64,000 nt of DNA from Betaproteobacteria bacterium. Its GTDB lineage: Bacteria; Pseudomonadota; Gammaproteobacteria; Burkholderiales; SHXO01. Positions 56,820 through 64,000 of this stretch are shown here, in pieces. Position numbers and translations under genes: made by a program. The notes below the pieces were generated by a model. It was not told the origin of the DNA, ran no database searches, and worked only from the letters and a program-made list of their open reading frames with translations. Each line of letters starts with the position of its first letter. Position 1 is the stretch's first letter. Location of the stretch: the NCBI GenBank assembly GCA_025356655.1, contig JANXRW010000004.1:1-64000 (forward strand), read 5' to 3'.

Positions 56820-58229
56820 TCAGGTCTTGGGCAGGGTGACCCCGCGCTGCCCCTGGTATTTCCCGCCCCGGTCGCTATAGGACACCTCGCAAATATCATC
56901 GGCATCGGCTTCCAGAAAAATCATCTGGGCGACACCCTCGTTGGCGTAGATGCGCGCGGGCAAGGGCGTGGTGTTGGAGAACTCCAGTGTCACGTGGCCT
57001 TCCCACTCCGGCTCCAGGGGCGTGACGTTGACGATGATGCCGCAACGCGCGTAGGTGGAGTTATGCACCACCAGATCGGCCGCGAGGAAATTGCGCAGCC
57101 GCGGCACGCTGATATCGTAGACCTCCGCCGCTCCCGCCGGGGTGATGCGTGCCACTTGGTCCCAGTAGAGATCGCCCGCCGGTGCCTGTGCGGAGACGGA
57201 AGTTCCACCCACCACCTGCCAACGCACCGCCGCGCGCGCCGCCTCCCCCAGCAGCCATGCCGTCGCAGCCGTGCCCGCAGGCAAATCCAGTCCGTCCAAC
57301 AGGGCCTGGGCATCGCAGGGCTCGGCCGGTTGCAGCGCCCAGTCCCCGGCCAGCGGCAGCAGGCGGGTGAAACACCCGAGGCGCAGAAATAAATGGTGCA
57401 GGCCTTCCGCCCGCTCGCGATCCCCGGCCGCGAGCATGAATCCGGCCGCCTGCTCCATCGCGGCCGCCAGGAGGTAAGCGCGCAGGAAGGCCCGCAAATC
57501 CCCGGGGGCGGCGCGAAAGACCGCGGCGGGCAGACCAGCGCCGGCACCGGCGCGAGCCCATTCACGCCCGAGCCCAGCGGCCCCGGGAAGCGCGTCGCGC
57601 CCGGGCGAGGGGATGCGTCGGGCGGCGGCGATCCGGTCCCCAGGGCGCAGGTCCTCCAACGCCGCCCACCCACTCGGCTGCCGGAAGGGATGGTTTGCAG
57701 TGGCACGGATGCGCAGGCCGGCTCGGGTTTCCAATTCGAACACGGGCCTACGGCCCTGGGCGAGCAGGGCAGACACCCCCGCCGCGGCGATGCGCCCGCC
57801 GGCGAGTCCGAAGGTCCGGCGACCGAAACCCATTTGCTCCAGGGGCAGGCGCTCGCCGCTAGCGGCGTCCACCACCAGGGTATCCCCCGTGAGGCACTTC
57901 CCCAGGCAGATGGTCAGCACGTTGCGCGGAATGCGGAAGGACTCCACCGTGCGCGCCAGGGCGAAGGAATTGGGGGGGATGATGCAGGAGTCGCCGCTCA
58001 CGTCGACGAAGGAGCGCGGATCGAAGTTCTTCGGGTCGACGATGGTGCTGTTGATGTCGGTGAAAAGCTTGAACTCATTGGAGCAACGCACGTCGTAGCC
58101 ATAGCTGGAGGTGCCGTAGGACACCACGCGGTTGCCGTTGACCTCCTTCACCTGGCCCGACTCGAAGGGGTCGATCATGCCCTGCTCCAGCGCCATGCGC
58201 CGGATCCAGCGGTCGGACTTGATGCTCAT
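56820..58229 (-). CDS. dcd: dCTP deaminase interrupted by an intein
   Basis: Deaminates dCTP to dUTP, the route to dUMP for ThyA. Start MSIKSDRWIRR at 58229; 469 codons in one frame. Residues 1-111 (to VLTICLGK) and 391-469 (STYARCGIIVNVTPLEPEWEG...GQRGVTLPKT) together make a normal 190-residue Dcd with the catalytic Glu in VTLEFSNT. Residues 112-390 are an intein. The interruption is in the conserved GK-STYARCG segment whose Ser and Arg form the active site, so activity requires splicing. It lies 25 bp after mrp on the same strand. Confidence 0.93.
   Translation of the reverse strand: MSIKSDRWIRRMALEQGMIDPFESGQVKEVNGNRVVSYGTSSYGYDVRCSNEFKLFTDINSTIVDPKNFDPRSFVDVSGDSCIIPPNSFALARTVESFRIPRNVLTICLGKCLTGDTLVVDAASGERLPLEQMGFGRRTFGLAGGRIAAAGVSALLAQGRRPVFELETRAGLRIRATANHPFRQPSGWAALEDLRPGDRIAAARRIPSPGRDALPGAAGLGREWARAGAGAGLPAAVFRAAPGDLRAFLRAYLLAAAMEQAAGFMLAAGDRERAEGLHHLFLRLGCFTRLLPLAGDWALQPAEPCDAQALLDGLDLPAGTAATAWLLGEAARAAVRWQVVGGTSVSAQAPAGDLYWDQVARITPAGAAEVYDISVPRLRNFLAADLVVHNSTYARCGIIVNVTPLEPEWEGHVTLEFSNTTPLPARIYANEGVAQMIFLEADADDICEVSYSDRGGKYQGQRGVTLPKT
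57060..57896 (-). other. Intein (279 aa) within dcd, with degenerate homing-endonuclease remnant
   Basis: The insertion starts with Cys (CLTGDTLVVDAASGE, block A), has the block-B pattern GLRIRATANHPFRQPSGWAALEDLRPGDRI with the TxxH-type His, and ends VYDISVPRLRNFLAADLVVHN (blocks F and G) before the +1 Ser of the C-extein. The middle keeps a recognisable but eroded second LAGLIDADG region (LRAFLRAYLLAAAMEQ; functional ones read FLRG-FDADG) and LHHLFLRLGCFTRLL; the first LAGLIDADG motif is gone. The usual block-F His (HNF) is Arg (RNF). Confidence 0.9.
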
Positions 58230-58254
58230 GCCGGGACACCCCCGTCGGTTCGGC

Positions 58255-59346
58255 TCACGTGTTCTTGATGACGATCTTCGGAAAACTTTCGCTGAAGTCC
58301 TGGGCGCGCTCGGCGATGCGCGCGGCCATGCGCCGGGCGATTGCACGAAAGGCGCCGGCCAGCGCGCCGTCGGGATCAGCAACCACGGTGGGATTGCCGG
58401 AGTCCGCCTGCTCGCGGATGCGGATGTCCAGCGGCAGCGAGCCCAACAACTCAACCCCCTCCTCCTGGGCGAGCCGCTCCCCACCGCCGCCGCCGAAGAT
58501 GTGTTCCTCGTGGCCACAGGCGGAACATCGATGCGTGCTCATGTTTTCCACCACGCCGAGAATGGGCACATTCACCTTCTCGAACATCTTTAATCCCTTT
58601 CGGGCGTCCAGGAGCGCAATGTCCTGGGGCGTGGTGACGATCACGGCACCGGTGACGGGAACCTTCTGTGCCAGCGTGAGTTGGATGTCGCCGGTGCCGG
58701 GCGGCATGTCCACGATGAGGTAATCGAGATCGCGCCAGCGCGTGTCGCGCAGCAGTTGCTCCAGGGCCTGCGTGACCATGGGGCCGCGCCAGACCATGGG
58801 CTGCTCCGCATCGATCAAGAATCCGATGGACATGCCCTGCACGCCGTGGCTCAACAACGGCTCGAGCGTCTTGCCGTCGGCTGACTCCGGCCGCTGGCCC
58901 GCCAGTCCCAGCATCTGCGGCTGCGACGGCCCGTAGATGTCGGCATCGAGCAGGCCCACGCTGGCCCCTTCGGCGGCGAGCGCCAGGGCCAGGTTCACCG
59001 CCACAGTGGACTTGCCCACGCCGCCCTTGCCGGAGGCGACCGCAACGATGTTACGCACACCGGGGACGAGCGGCATGGGGCGCTGCACGGCATGGGAGAC
59101 GATCTTCACGCTGACCTCGGCCTGCGCGGCAGTGACGCCGGGGATCTGCCGTAGGCGCGCTTCGATCTGTTCACGAACCGACCCCAGCACGCTGCGCGCG
59201 GGATAACCCAGCACGACTTCCACCCGGACGGCTCCCCCGTCCACGTGGATCGCCCCGACGGTCTTGCCGGTGACGTAATCCCGTCCGGTGGTGGGATCCA
59301 CGGTCTGGCTCAGGGCACTCTGGACATCGGCATGACTCACTGACAC
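58255..59346 (-). CDS. apbC: Iron-sulfur cluster carrier ATPase Mrp/ApbC
   Basis: P-loop NTPase that binds and transfers [4Fe-4S] clusters. The GTG at 59346 gives 363 residues; the ORF's first 14 residues are upstream. An N-terminal DUF59/MIP18 domain is followed by AVASGKGGVGKSTVAVNLALALA (deviant Walker A), LLDADIYGPSQPQMLG, IVDMPPGTGDIQLTLAQ and the cluster-binding CxxC at HRCSACGHEEHIFG. It is divergent from metG with 110 bp between, and dcd follows it. A TGGTAGAAT extended -10 lies about 33 bp upstream. Confidence 0.95.
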   Translation of the reverse strand: MSVSHADVQSALSQTVDPTTGRDYVTGKTVGAIHVDGGAVRVEVVLGYPARSVLGSVREQIEARLRQIPGVTAAQAEVSVKIVSHAVQRPMPLVPGVRNIVAVASGKGGVGKSTVAVNLALALAAEGASVGLLDADIYGPSQPQMLGLAGQRPESADGKTLEPLLSHGVQGMSIGFLIDAEQPMVWRGPMVTQALEQLLRDTRWRDLDYLIVDMPPGTGDIQLTLAQKVPVTGAVIVTTPQDIALLDARKGLKMFEKVNVPILGVVENMSTHRCSACGHEEHIFGGGGGERLAQEEGVELLGSLPLDIRIREQADSGNPTVVADPDGALAGAFRAIARRMAARIAERAQDFSESFPKIVIKNT

Positions 59347-59456
59347 GGTGCGCTTCCTTGGGCGTTGCGAGAGAGGGGATTCTACCACTGCGTCCCCGCC
59401 TGGCCCTGTCCCGGGCCCCGGTTTGCTAGACTTGCCCCTTTGTTGCGGATGCGTCC

Positions 59457-61538
59457 ATGGCCTCTCGGAAGATTCTCGTCACCTCGGCACTGCCCTACGC
59501 CAACGGCAGCATCCACCTCGGGCACCTGGTCGAGTACATCCAGACCGACATCTGGGTGCGGTTCCAAAAAATGCGCGGCCATGAGGTCCACTACGTCTGC
59601 GCCGACGACACGCACGGCACCGCCATCATGCTGCGCGCCGAGCAGGAGGGCATCTCCCCCGAGGCCTTGATCAGCCGGGTCTGGGAGGAGCATCGCGCCG
59701 ACTTTGCCGGCTTCGGCGTGGGCTTCGACAACTTCCACAGCACCCACTCCGGGGAGACGCGGGCACTCGCGGAGGATATTTACCTGCGGCTGAAGGATCG
59801 CGGGCTGATCGCCGTGCGGCCGGTGGAGCAGTTCTACGATCCGATGAAGGCCATGTTCCTGCCGGACCGCTTCATCAAGGGCCAATGCCCCAAATGCAAC
59901 TCCAAGGACCAGTACGGGGATAACTGCGAGGTCTGCGGCGCCACCTACGCACCCACGGACTTGGTGGAGCCTTACTCGGTGGTTTCCGGGGCGAAGCCCG
60001 AACTGCGTACCTCCGAGCACCATTTTTTTGCCTTATCGGACCCGCAGTGCCGGGAATTCCTCGAGCACTGGACGCAGGCGGACGACCACCTGCAGGAAGA
60101 GGCGCGCAATAAGATCCGCGAATGGTTCGACCAGGGCCTCGGGGATTGGGACATATCCCGCGATGCGCCCTATTTCGGGTTCGAAATCCCCGGTGCGCCC
60201 GGCAAATATTTCTACGTCTGGCTCGACGCCCCGATCGGCTACCTGGGTAGTTTCCAGAATCTGGCGCAGCGGACCGGCCTGGATTTCGAGGCCTGGGCAA
60301 GGCCCGGCCCCGGCGTCGAGATGGTCCACTTCATCGGCAAGGACATTCTCTACTTCCACGCGCTATTCTGGCCTGCCATGCTGCGCTTCGCCGGCTACCG
60401 CACCCCGCACCGGGTTTTCGCGCACGGCTTCCTCACGGTGGACGGACAGAAGATGTCCAAGTCCCGGGGTACCTTCATCACGGCGGGGAGTTACCTCAGC
60501 GAGGGCTTGGACCCGGAGTGGCTACGCTACTACTATGCGGCGAAGCTCAACGCCACGATGGAAGACATCGACCTGAGCCTCGGCGACTTCGTCGCGCGCG
60601 TCAACAGCGACCTCGTGGGCAAGTACATCAACATCGCCAGTCGCAGTGCCGGATTCATCACCCGGCTCTTCGAGGCGCGCCTGTCGGCCCATCCGGACCG
60701 CCCGAGCGTGCTCGAGCGCCTTCTCGACCCGGCCACCTGGGACTTGGTGGGCCAGCTCTACGAGGCGCGCGAATTCAGCAAAGCCGTGCGCGAGATCATG
60801 GCGCTCACCGATCTCGCCAACCAGTACGTGGACGCGCAGAAGCCCTGGGAACTGGCGAAGCAAGAAGGCGAGCGCGAGCGCTTGCACCAGGTCTGCAGCG
60901 CAAGCCTGAATCTCTTCTGGCTGCTCTCGGTCTATCTGCGTCCGATCCTCCCCCGCGTGAGTGCGGAGGCAGCGACGCTGCTTGGTCTGGGCGCCGAGCA
61001 GATGGCCTGGGGTCAAACCCAGGCGCTCGGCGCGCAGCCCATCCGGCCGTACCGCCACCTGCTGACCCGCGTGGACCCCAAGCAGGTGGAAGCGCTCGTG
61101 GAAGCCAACCGCCCGACCATGCAGCCCGCCGCCGTGGCTAACACCACCGCAGCGCGTGCAGCCAAGCCCCAGGAGAAAACCGCCGTGGAAGCCCCTCCCG
61201 CAAGCACCAGCAGCACGATCACGATCGATGACTTCAACAAGGTGGAACTGCGCGTGGCGCGCATCGTTTCGGCCACGCACGTGGACGGCGCGGAGAAACT
61301 GCTCAGGCTGGAGTTGGACCTGGGTGGCGAGCGCCGTCAGGTGTTTGCCGGAATCAAGTCGGCCTACGATCCAGCGGTGCTCGAGGGGCGCCTCACGGTA
61401 ATGGTTGCGAACCTGCAACCGCGCAAGATGCGCTTCGGCGAGTCCCAGGGCATGGTCCTCGCGGCCAGCGGCGAGGGCCCCGGGATCTTCCTATTGGCGC
61501 CCGACGACGGCGCCCAACCCGGCATGCGCGTCAAGTAA
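59457..61538 (+). CDS. metG: Methionine--tRNA ligase
   Basis: Charges tRNA-Met. The 693-residue protein is the long form: [16 protein letters not shown] (HIGH motif as HLGH), zinc knuckle [33 protein letters not shown] (KMSKS), the anticodon-binding helices, a Ala/Pro linker near 570-590 and a C-terminal tRNA-binding domain ([43 protein letters not shown]). A TAGACT -10 lies about 25 bp upstream. acyP starts 1 bp after its stop. Confidence 0.97.
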   Translation: MASRKILVTSALPYANGSIHLGHLVEYIQTDIWVRFQKMRGHEVHYVCADDTHGTAIMLRAEQEGISPEALISRVWEEHRADFAGFGVGFDNFHSTHSGETRALAEDIYLRLKDRGLIAVRPVEQFYDPMKAMFLPDRFIKGQCPKCNSKDQYGDNCEVCGATYAPTDLVEPYSVVSGAKPELRTSEHHFFALSDPQCREFLEHWTQADDHLQEEARNKIREWFDQGLGDWDISRDAPYFGFEIPGAPGKYFYVWLDAPIGYLGSFQNLAQRTGLDFEAWARPGPGVEMVHFIGKDILYFHALFWPAMLRFAGYRTPHRVFAHGFLTVDGQKMSKSRGTFITAGSYLSEGLDPEWLRYYYAAKLNATMEDIDLSLGDFVARVNSDLVGKYINIASRSAGFITRLFEARLSAHPDRPSVLERLLDPATWDLVGQLYEAREFSKAVREIMALTDLANQYVDAQKPWELAKQEGERERLHQVCSASLNLFWLLSVYLRPILPRVSAEAATLLGLGAEQMAWGQTQALGAQPIRPYRHLLTRVDPKQVEALVEANRPTMQPAAVANTTAARAAKPQEKTAVEAPPASTSSTITIDDFNKVELRVARIVSATHVDGAEKLLRLELDLGGERRQVFAGIKSAYDPAVLEGRLTVMVANLQPRKMRFGESQGMVLAASGEGPGIFLLAPDDGAQPGMRVK

Positions 61539-61539
61539 C

Positions 61540-61842
61540 GTGGGCACCGAAGCTCCCCAGCGCCGCCAGGTGCGCGCCTACGGCCGGGTCCAGGGCGTAG
61601 GATTCCGTCAGGCGCTACGCGAGGAGGCGGCAAACCTGCAGGTCACCGGCTGGGTGCGCAATCGCAGCGACGGCTCCGTAGAAGCCATGCTCCAGGGCAG
61701 CGCAGAGGCGGTGGATGCGTTGCTGGCCTGGATCCGCGTGGGCCCGCCAGGGGCCAGCGTCGAGCGCGTGGACGTCGCCCCGGATGCCGGCGAGCACCCG
61801 GGCGGCGAGCATCACGGCTTCGCGCACCTCCCCACCGAGTAG
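61540..61842 (+). CDS. acyP: Acylphosphatase
   Basis: Small hydrolase of acyl phosphates. The GTG at 61540, directly after the metG stop, gives 100 residues; the track start is inside metG. The phosphate-binding motif YGRVQGVGFR with the catalytic Arg and the catalytic Asn in GWVRNRSDGSVEA are present. It is probably translated from the metG message. It is convergent with the methyltransferase gene. Confidence 0.93.
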   Translation: MGTEAPQRRQVRAYGRVQGVGFRQALREEAANLQVTGWVRNRSDGSVEAMLQGSAEAVDALLAWIRVGPPGASVERVDVAPDAGEHPGGEHHGFAHLPTE

Positions 61843-61877
61843 GCCGCCCGAGTAGGCCCCCCCCGGGGACAGGGCGC

Positions 61878-62927
61878 TCAGGGGCGGGCGGCGTGGAACA
61901 CGAAGGACTGGCTCTTGATGTCCAGGTGCTCGAAGCCGGAGAAGCCCGCTTCGCGCACCAAGTCTCCCGTGCGGGCCGGCCCCAGGCAGGTGCCGAGCCC
62001 CGGCCCGCCGTTGGCCAGGGACTGCGTCATGCAGTGGAACACGGAGAAGCCGTAGAACATGGTTGCCATGGGGTTGCGGTTGTCTTCCAGTCGGTCGGCC
62101 ACCTTCGGCTCGACGATGAACAGAACCCCGTCGGGCTTCAGCAGGCGGCGAATCTCCTGCAGGGTTTGTACCGGGGCCGCGAAATCATGCACGCAGTCGC
62201 AAACGGTGATGAGGTCGAACCCGTCCCCACGCGCGACCTCACCGGTCGTCTGCGCCAAAAATTGTACCTGCGCGCCCACGGCTTGTGCGGCCGCCTGCGC
62301 CTGGGCGATGGATTCACCGTCCGGATCCAGGCCAAAGATCTGCGCTTGCGGGAACGCTTGCGCCAAGGCCACGCAAACGCGCCCGGCCCCGCAGCCCACG
62401 TCCAGGGCGCGGCCGCCGGCCTCCAGGCGCCCGACCACCTCCGGCAGCGCCCTTAACCAGTAACTCGCGAAGCGCTGCTCGTACTGGCCACGGTTGACCA
62501 GATCCAGCGCCACCACCCCTTCGGGCCCGAAATCCGAAAAGGGCACGCCGCCACCGTGACGGAATGCTTCGGCGACGCGCGGCGCGGCCTTGAGCAGCAC
62601 CGTGGCCATGGAGAACAGGCCCCCCATGTAGTGGTCCGTGCCGTCCGAGGCCAGGAGGTAGGCCTGCTCCTCCGGCAAGCTAAAGGTCTGCGCCGCCGGA
62701 TCGTAGGTGAGATAGCCTGCGCAGGCCATGCCCTTGAGCCACTCCTCAACGTAGCGCGGCTGCAGTCCGGAGGCGTCGACCACCGCCTGCAGGGCCATCG
62801 GGCCCTTGTCATGCATGGCGGTGAACAGGCCCGTCGTGGCCCCCACGTAGCACAGCCCCACGGTCATAGCCCCGGCCATGTCGGCGAAGATCTTGTCGGC
62901 CGCAGCCTTCAGTAGTTGTTTATCCAT
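61878..62927 (-). CDS. SAM-dependent methyltransferase with N-terminal winged helix
   Basis: Start MDKQLLKAAADKIFADMAGAMTVG at 62927, 349 residues. An N-terminal winged-helix dimerisation region (ALQAVVDASGLQPRYVEEWLKGMACAGYLTYD) is followed by a class I methyltransferase fold: GGRALDVGCGAGRVCVAL (SAM loop), IFGLDPDGESIAQAQ, and LITVCDCVHDFAAPVQTLQEIRRLLKPDGVLFIVEP. This build is like the Rv2258c-type group. Substrate unknown. It follows the DUF2059 gene by 13 bp. Confidence 0.82.
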   Translation of the reverse strand: MDKQLLKAAADKIFADMAGAMTVGLCYVGATTGLFTAMHDKGPMALQAVVDASGLQPRYVEEWLKGMACAGYLTYDPAAQTFSLPEEQAYLLASDGTDHYMGGLFSMATVLLKAAPRVAEAFRHGGGVPFSDFGPEGVVALDLVNRGQYEQRFASYWLRALPEVVGRLEAGGRALDVGCGAGRVCVALAQAFPQAQIFGLDPDGESIAQAQAAAQAVGAQVQFLAQTTGEVARGDGFDLITVCDCVHDFAAPVQTLQEIRRLLKPDGVLFIVEPKVADRLEDNRNPMATMFYGFSVFHCMTQSLANGGPGLGTCLGPARTGDLVREAGFSGFEHLDIKSQSFVFHAARP

Positions 62928-62940
62928 CAGTACTCCGGTG

Positions 62941-63453
62941 TTATTGGGACTTCGGTTTGAGCAATCCCTCGCGGGCCAGGGCCTCAAAGAGGCGCCGTTC
63001 AATGCCGGGGCCAGCCGTCTGCAGCCATTGCTGTACCGCCCCGGTAGCCTCCCCCACCAGCCGCGGCATGACCGTGATCACCTTGCGTCCGAGGGCACTC
63101 TCGTAGAAGGCGTTCAGGTCCCGCAGTTCCTGCAGGGTAAAGGCGGCGTCGTACGACAGGATCTGCTGCCGGCTCATGGGCCCACCCGGCGCGAAAAACT
63201 CCTCCAGGCTCGCCTCCAGTTCCGCCTTCATGACTTCGCGCGCGCGATCGGGTAAGTCCGGCTGATTGCTACGCAGGGCCTGGAGTCCGGCGTCGAGTAG
63301 GCTGCTAGTCAACTGGCGACGCACGGCCGCCACCCCGCTGAGATTGAGGAGTCGCTCGATCTGCACCCGCTTGGCGGGGTCCACCTCCTCCGCCCCTTTC
63401 GCGCAGGGCGCGAGCAGCAGGCACAGGAGAATGAGCAAACAGCGTCGCGCCAT
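62941..63453 (-). CDS. DUF2059 secreted protein
   Basis: Start MARRCLLILLCLLLAPCAKGAEE at 63453, 170 residues; the longer ORF runs into the cupin gene. A signal peptide (possibly with APC as a cysteine after the hydrophobic core) precedes a helical DUF2059 domain (IERLLNLSGVAAVRRQLTSSLLDAGLQ, ILSYDAAFTLQELRDLNAFYESALGRKVITVMPRLV). Function unknown; periplasmic. It sits 4 bp after the cupin gene and 13 bp before the methyltransferase gene, so the three form an operon. Confidence 0.8.
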   Translation of the reverse strand: MARRCLLILLCLLLAPCAKGAEEVDPAKRVQIERLLNLSGVAAVRRQLTSSLLDAGLQALRSNQPDLPDRAREVMKAELEASLEEFFAPGGPMSRQQILSYDAAFTLQELRDLNAFYESALGRKVITVMPRLVGEATGAVQQWLQTAGPGIERRLFEALAREGLLKPKSQ

Positions 63454-63457
63454 GGCG

Positions 63458-63961
63458 TCACTCCGGATTTTGGGTTGCGAGGGGAGGCGGGAAGAGGCCC
63501 TGCATGCGATCCAGGAAAGCAGCCACCCCGGCCTCGCCCTCGCGCGGCGCCCAGGGTGCCCGCTCGGTCTCGTGCAAGGGGAGGAAAGGACCGGCCTTGG
63601 CTTCCAGGAACACCGAACCGGGCTCAAGGGCAAGCAGGGTGTGCCACGTCCCGGCTTCGATGTTGATACCGAGAACAGGTCCGTCGGCCGTCAGACACGC
63701 CCTTTGCAGCACCTCCCCCGCGTCACTGAAGATCACCACCCCGAAGCGGCCGCGCAGCACGGTGATGGTTTCGGACTTGCCGGGGTCCAGGTGCCGGTGA
63801 GGGGCAACGTAGGAGCCCGGCTCCACGGCATTGAGCAGGCGGTGGCAGCGCTCGGCGTCGTCCCCGTGGAAGTTCAGGTTGCGCCGACCCCGGGCACTGG
63901 CACGGGCAAGGGCCGAGGCCTGGTTGAGCAGGACGGTGTCGATGAGGGTGATGGGCGCCAT
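63458..63961 (-). CDS. WbuC-family cupin protein
   Basis: The 167-residue protein has NLNFHGDDAERCHRLLNAVEPGSYVAPHRHLDPGKSETITVLRGRFGVVIF, the WbuC pattern with the cupin metal motif (HRH...E), and AGTWHTLLALEPGSVFLEAKAGPF with the second-motif His. WbuC proteins are found with O-antigen loci but their activity is not established. It is the first gene of the operon here; beyond it, 63962-64000 holds nothing I can call. Confidence 0.82.
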   Translation of the reverse strand: MAPITLIDTVLLNQASALARASARGRRNLNFHGDDAERCHRLLNAVEPGSYVAPHRHLDPGKSETITVLRGRFGVVIFSDAGEVLQRACLTADGPVLGINIEAGTWHTLLALEPGSVFLEAKAGPFLPLHETERAPWAPREGEAGVAAFLDRMQGLFPPPLATQNPE

Positions 63962-64000
63962 AGCACGGGCAAAAAGCGGCAGTCTCTTCTTTTAACCGCC

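Overview
The window is a GC-rich stretch of a proteobacterial chromosome, most likely a betaproteobacterium. I infer this from gene order alone: dapB-bamE-(fur)-recN-nadK-hrcA-hemH-grpE-dnaK-dnaJ; the train leuC-entericidin-leuD-leuB-asd-fimV-truA-trpF-trpB-trpA-accD-folC-SPOR-cvpA-purF-metZ; and mrp/apbC-dcd divergent from metG. HrcA is present together with sigma-32-type promoters, which also fits. I see no rRNA, tRNA or CRISPR array.

Layout. 1-1766: insertion-sequence wreckage (an IS66-type left end with a frameshifted tnpA, and a transposase remnant that joins pieces of two different IS4-group enzymes). 1767-12211: housekeeping block for lysine biosynthesis, outer-membrane assembly, iron control, DNA repair, NAD kinase, heme and the heat-shock chaperones; grpE and dnaK each have a clear heat-shock promoter, and a hairpin terminator separates dnaK from dnaJ. 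12231-20449: c-di-GMP enzyme, cysS, two coupled envelope proteins sharing a C-terminal NTF2-like domain (one an L,D-transpeptidase), two cyclophilins and lpxH. 20450-26110: an accessory stretch with gene wreckage (possible Rhs remnant, IS transposase fragment abutting a primase start, XRE regulator, frameshifted ORF6N gene), an exporter and a Pal-like lipoprotein. 26111-45883: the compact amino-acid/purine/fimV/leu block, all on the minus strand, with many 4-bp overlaps. 45979-48972: aminopeptidase, thyA and folA. 48980-56666: surface-polysaccharide-like genes (two glycosyltransferases, a CapK/PaaK-type adenylate-forming enzyme), a TPR/beta-barrel outer-membrane protein next to a FecR-domain secreted protein, and an ornithine-type decarboxylase preceded by a 21-codon leader ORF. 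56820-63961: dcd, mrp, metG, acyP, and a small operon of cupin, DUF2059 and methyltransferase genes.

Most notable: (1) dcd is interrupted by an in-frame 279-residue intein at the conserved GK/STYARCG site; removing it leaves a normal 190-residue dCTP deaminase. (2) The decarboxylase leader ORF has a perfect AGGAGG and a near-consensus promoter, which suggests translational or attenuation control. (3) The Slam-like barrel plus FecR protein pair looks like a type XI-style exporter with its cargo. (4) The IS and ORF6N/XRE/primase regions record several recombination and frameshift events.
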